Positions 6,044 to 7,760 of a stretch of 7,760 nucleotides of DNA are shown here, in pieces (position 1 is the first letter of the stretch; the number at the start of each line of letters is the position of its first letter). Location of the stretch: positions 1 through 7,760 of the forward strand of contig JAKAMA010000102.1 of assembly GCA_021813085.1 (NCBI GenBank), written 5' to 3'. Both the position numbers and the translations under genes were made by a program. This stretch comes from Chloroflexota bacterium. GTDB lineage: Bacteria > Chloroflexota > Dehalococcoidia > DSTF01 > JACRBR01. The notes under the pieces are model-generated. The model saw only the letters and a program-made list of their open reading frames with translations, did no database searches and had not been told where the DNA came from.

Positions 6044-7372
6044 CTACCGCTGCGCTCCGGCGACGGCGCCCTGGCGCTGCGCTTCCCACGGCCGGGCGGC
6101 GCCGTGCCAGAGCTGGTAGTGCTCGGCCTGCGTCTGCGTGTAGGCCGCCTGGCCGTAGAACCGGTCGTAGAAGTCCAGATCGAGGTGGTGCGCCTGGCAC
6201 CAGTACGGGCTGATGCCCATCGTCGGCAGGCCCGGAGGGAAGCGGCCGTAGGTCTCGTAGATGTAGGTGCAGACGTCCTTGACGCACTGCACGAGCTTGT
6301 CGCTGTAGCGCGGCACGCCGGCGACGAACTCGTTCCGGTCGAGGAACGGCGCCTCGCGGTTGGCGTCCATGGTGTAGATGCCGTCGGCGCCGAACTTCGC
6401 CTCGACGACCGCATCGACGGCGGCGCCCATGTCCTTGTAGTACGGCGGGCAGTAGCCCTCGAGCACGCCGTCGATACCGACGGGGTTCGGGAACGGGCTG
6501 CCGGGGGTCTCGACGAGGCGGAACGGCAGCGACTGCGCGAGCACGATCGGGTTGACGCCCGCGTGGATCCAGCCGCCGAGCCCCATCGCCTGCTCGGCGA
6601 GGACGATGTTGTGCACGATGAAGGCGGGCTCGACCTCCTGCCCGAAGCCGCCGGAGAGCGGCAGCGGCCGGTTCGCGTCGAGCAGCCCCTCCTTCACCCA
6701 GCGCTCCGTGCCCGCGGGCCGGTTGCCGTTCAGGTCGTCGACGAGGAAGGCGCCGCCGTCGGCCCAGCCGCAGACGAGGAGGAGGCCGTTGATGTACTGC
6801 CAGGTGTTGTTGATCACCGGCAGGAAGACCGTCGAGCCTTCGATGTTCGAGTCCCAGAGGTTGAAGGAGAGCATCGCCGGGTAGGAGCGGGGATGCTCGG
6901 GCCGGTGGTCGAGGACCTTCGTGCGGTTCTCGCGGTAGGAGCGCACGATGTACTCGCGGTCGCCCTCGGTCTCGTACTGGCGCAGCCTGCCGGCGCGGCA
7001 GTCCTTGAGGCCGACGACGTAGCTGCCGGCGTCGTTGAAGTAGATCAGCTCCGTGCTGTGCGAGCCGCAGGGGCTCGACCACGTGCGGCCGGTGAACTGG
7101 AGCATCGTGTTGCCGCTGGCGCTCTTGCCGTCGGGGTAGACGTACGGCAGGTCGCTCAGGTTCATGCCGCTGATGCCGGTACCGGCCTCGATGAGCATCG
7201 CTTCCTCGATCTCGTCGAGCGGCAACGGGGGCTTGTCAGAGCGGTATTTCGTGGGCCCTGCCGGGATCTCGGCGCCGAGCGACATGCGGCGCGAGCGGCG
7301 GTTGAAGATGGCGTCGAAGAGCGGATAGTTCCAGGCCCTGCGGGCCGCCTCGTTGCCTGCGATCTCGCCCAT
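6044..7372 (-). CDS. Long nitroreductase-like protein, unknown function
   Basis: This 442-residue, apparently soluble protein has no signal peptide or membrane helix. I do not recognise a named family, but three patterns point to the FMN-dependent nitroreductase fold. Residues about 20-36 (DAIFNRRSRRMSLGAEIP) resemble the N-terminal Arg-Arg-Ser FMN-phosphate motif. Residues 50-69 (PLPLDEIEEAMLIEAGTGIS) resemble the following helix. HNIVLAEQAMGLGGW (254-268) closely matches the conserved core helix Q-N-x-x-L-A-A-x-x-x-G-L-G. Typical nitroreductases have about 200 residues; here the core motifs are about 190 residues apart and a 170-residue tail follows. The tail is rich in aromatic residues and His (YWCQAHHLDLDFYDRFYG) and could carry a second function. 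ATG 7372 was chosen because AAGGAG (7381-7386) lies 8 nt upstream. An in-frame ATG at 7390 has no such site and its codons contain the Shine-Dalgarno. It is divergent from an acyl-CoA dehydrogenase, which hints at a redox or degradation role, but no substrate can be named. Confidence 0.85.
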   Translation of the reverse strand: MGEIAGNEAARRAWNYPLFDAIFNRRSRRMSLGAEIPAGPTKYRSDKPPLPLDEIEEAMLIEAGTGISGMNLSDLPYVYPDGKSASGNTMLQFTGRTWSSPCGSHSTELIYFNDAGSYVVGLKDCRAGRLRQYETEGDREYIVRSYRENRTKVLDHRPEHPRSYPAMLSFNLWDSNIEGSTVFLPVINNTWQYINGLLLVCGWADGGAFLVDDLNGNRPAGTERWVKEGLLDANRPLPLSGGFGQEVEPAFIVHNIVLAEQAMGLGGWIHAGVNPIVLAQSLPFRLVETPGSPFPNPVGIDGVLEGYCPPYYKDMGAAVDAVVEAKFGADGIYTMDANREAPFLDRNEFVAGVPRYSDKLVQCVKDVCTYIYETYGRFPPGLPTMGISPYWCQAHHLDLDFYDRFYGQAAYTQTQAEHYQLWHGAARPWEAQRQGAVAGAQR

Positions 7373-7380
7373 GGCTGGTG

Positions 7381-7386
7381 CTCCTT
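7381..7386 (-). promoter_or_regulatory. Shine-Dalgarno deciding the start of the nitroreductase-like gene
   Basis: The minus strand reads AAGGAG with an 8-nt spacer to ATG 7372. This argues against the in-frame ATG at 7390, which has no purine-rich site upstream. Confidence 0.7.
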
Positions 7387-7443
7387 CCATTGATTTGAAA
7401 CGCCTGCGCTACTTCCGGCGCCCGATAGTGTACACCTCCGGGG

Positions 7444-7513
7444 GGCTGGAGGCTGGAGGCTGGAGGCTGGAGGCTGGAGGCTGGAGGTTGGAGGTCGGAG
7501 GTCGCAGGTCGGA
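7444..7513 (+). repeat. Ten-unit 7-bp tandem repeat (GGCTGGA)
   Basis: Six exact GGCTGGA units (7444-7485) are followed by GGTTGGA, GGTCGGA, GGTCGCA and GGTCGGA (to 7513). The array fills part of the 264-base gap between two divergent genes. The exact units lie together on the side of the nitroreductase-like gene, and divergence increases toward the other side. That pattern is consistent with recent slippage expansion at one end. Confidence 0.9.
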
Positions 7514-7570
7514 GGATACTACGGCCCGGGTGCGCAACGCGGCTCTCTGTCGCCCGCCGTCTCGGCTCGT

Positions 7571-7576
7571 TACAAT
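7571..7576 (+). promoter_or_regulatory. Candidate -10 box for the acyl-CoA dehydrogenase gene
   Basis: TACAAT matches the -10 consensus at 5 of 6 positions and sits in a short AT-rich island 60 bases before the ATG. A -35 box is weak: CTGTCG at 7547-7552 with an 18-nt spacer matches 3 of 6. Confidence 0.35.
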
Positions 7577-7636
7577 TTTCACGCGCTGGCCCGCGTGGGC
7601 CGCGCGCAGCCGGCACGCAGAGGGAGGGAGCGCCCC

Positions 7637-7760
7637 ATGGCTGACTTCGGGCTGAACGAAGAAGAGCGGATGATCCAGCAGCTCGCGCACGAGTTCGCCG
7701 AGAAGGAGATCCGCCCCCACGCGGCGTACTTCGACGAGCGCGAGGAGTTCCCGCGCGAGA
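7637..7760 (+). CDS. Acyl-CoA dehydrogenase, N-terminal fragment (partial)
   Basis: Forty-one codons are visible before the window ends. The sequence opens MADFGLNEEERMIQQLAHEF and continues AEKEIRPHA. This is the usual first helix of acyl-CoA dehydrogenases, where L-x-E-E-x-x-x-x-x-x-x-x-x-F-A-x-x-E-I-x-P-x-A is conserved. Such enzymes are cytoplasmic FAD flavoproteins that introduce the alpha-beta double bond into acyl-CoA thioesters, passing electrons to ETF. The FAD site and catalytic Glu lie beyond the edge, so chain-length or substrate class cannot be judged. A purine-rich site (GGGAGG, 7622-7627) lies 9 nt before the ATG. It is transcribed away from the nitroreductase-like gene. Confidence 0.88.
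   Translation, partial: MADFGLNEEERMIQQLAHEFAEKEIRPHAAYFDEREEFPRE

Noticed and set aside
5951..7393. 480-codon open frame on the plus strand, longer than the gene opposite it
   Set aside because: Its translation is Val/Arg/Ala-rich with no domain pattern. The minus strand carries nitroreductase-like motifs and a good ribosome site, so this is a GC-driven antisense shadow.
7444..7513. Tandem array as a CRISPR or coding repeat
   Set aside because: Units are 7 bp with no spacers, and reading frames through it lack coding character. It is a simple noncoding tandem repeat.

Overview
The window is a GC-rich bacterial chromosomal fragment. Codon third positions are almost all G or C, long spurious open frames lie antisense to every gene, and GTG starts are used alongside ATG. 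The gene set suggests a soil, aquatic or subsurface Chloroflexota or Actinobacteriota lineage: a PAP2_3-type phosphatase, a GT2-GtrA fusion, a GT-C mannosyltransferase-like protein, ribokinase and acyl-CoA dehydrogenase. There is no rRNA or other marker, so the phylum is an inference. I see no tRNA, rRNA, CRISPR array, transposase or phage gene.

Layout, left to right. All genes are on the minus strand except the last. (1) 1-342: N-terminal part of a PAP2_3/inositol-phosphotransferase-like membrane protein, running off the left edge. (2) 469-1569: a single-pass membrane-anchored protein with predicted extracytoplasmic beta-sandwich domains, unrecognised. (3) 1566-2921: a polytopic GT-C/GT87-like glycosyltransferase. 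(4) 2899-4227: a GT2 dolichyl-phosphate-mannose-synthase-like enzyme fused to a GtrA membrane domain. (5) 4228-4560: an intergenic stretch with a hairpin and a candidate promoter. (6) 4561-5508: ribokinase. (7) 5509-6043: a 535-base noncoding stretch with two perfect 36-bp direct repeats and a related hairpin. (8) 6044-7372: a long nitroreductase-like protein of unknown function. (9) 7373-7636: a divergent promoter region carrying a 10-unit, 7-bp tandem repeat. (10) 7637-7760, plus strand: the first 41 codons of an acyl-CoA dehydrogenase.

Genes 4227 to 469 are translationally coupled (a 23-bp overlap, then a 4-bp ATGA overlap) and form an operon, perhaps extending into the PAP2 gene after a 126-bp gap. 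The simplest model is a lipid- or surface-glycan pathway. The GT2 domain would load a sugar onto polyprenyl phosphate, GtrA would help present or flip it, and the GT-C enzyme would transfer it outside the membrane. The anchored beta-sandwich protein would bind or present the glycan, and the PAP2 protein would handle a phospholipid or polyprenyl-phosphate head group. Ribokinase looks like a separate transcription unit. The nitroreductase-like gene and the acyl-CoA dehydrogenase diverge from a shared regulatory region.

Nothing here is a clearly new defence or mobile system. The points worth checking are the glycosylation operon with its unrecognised anchored partner, the divergent long nitroreductase-like protein, the short hairpin repeat family and the tandem repeat in the divergent promoter.
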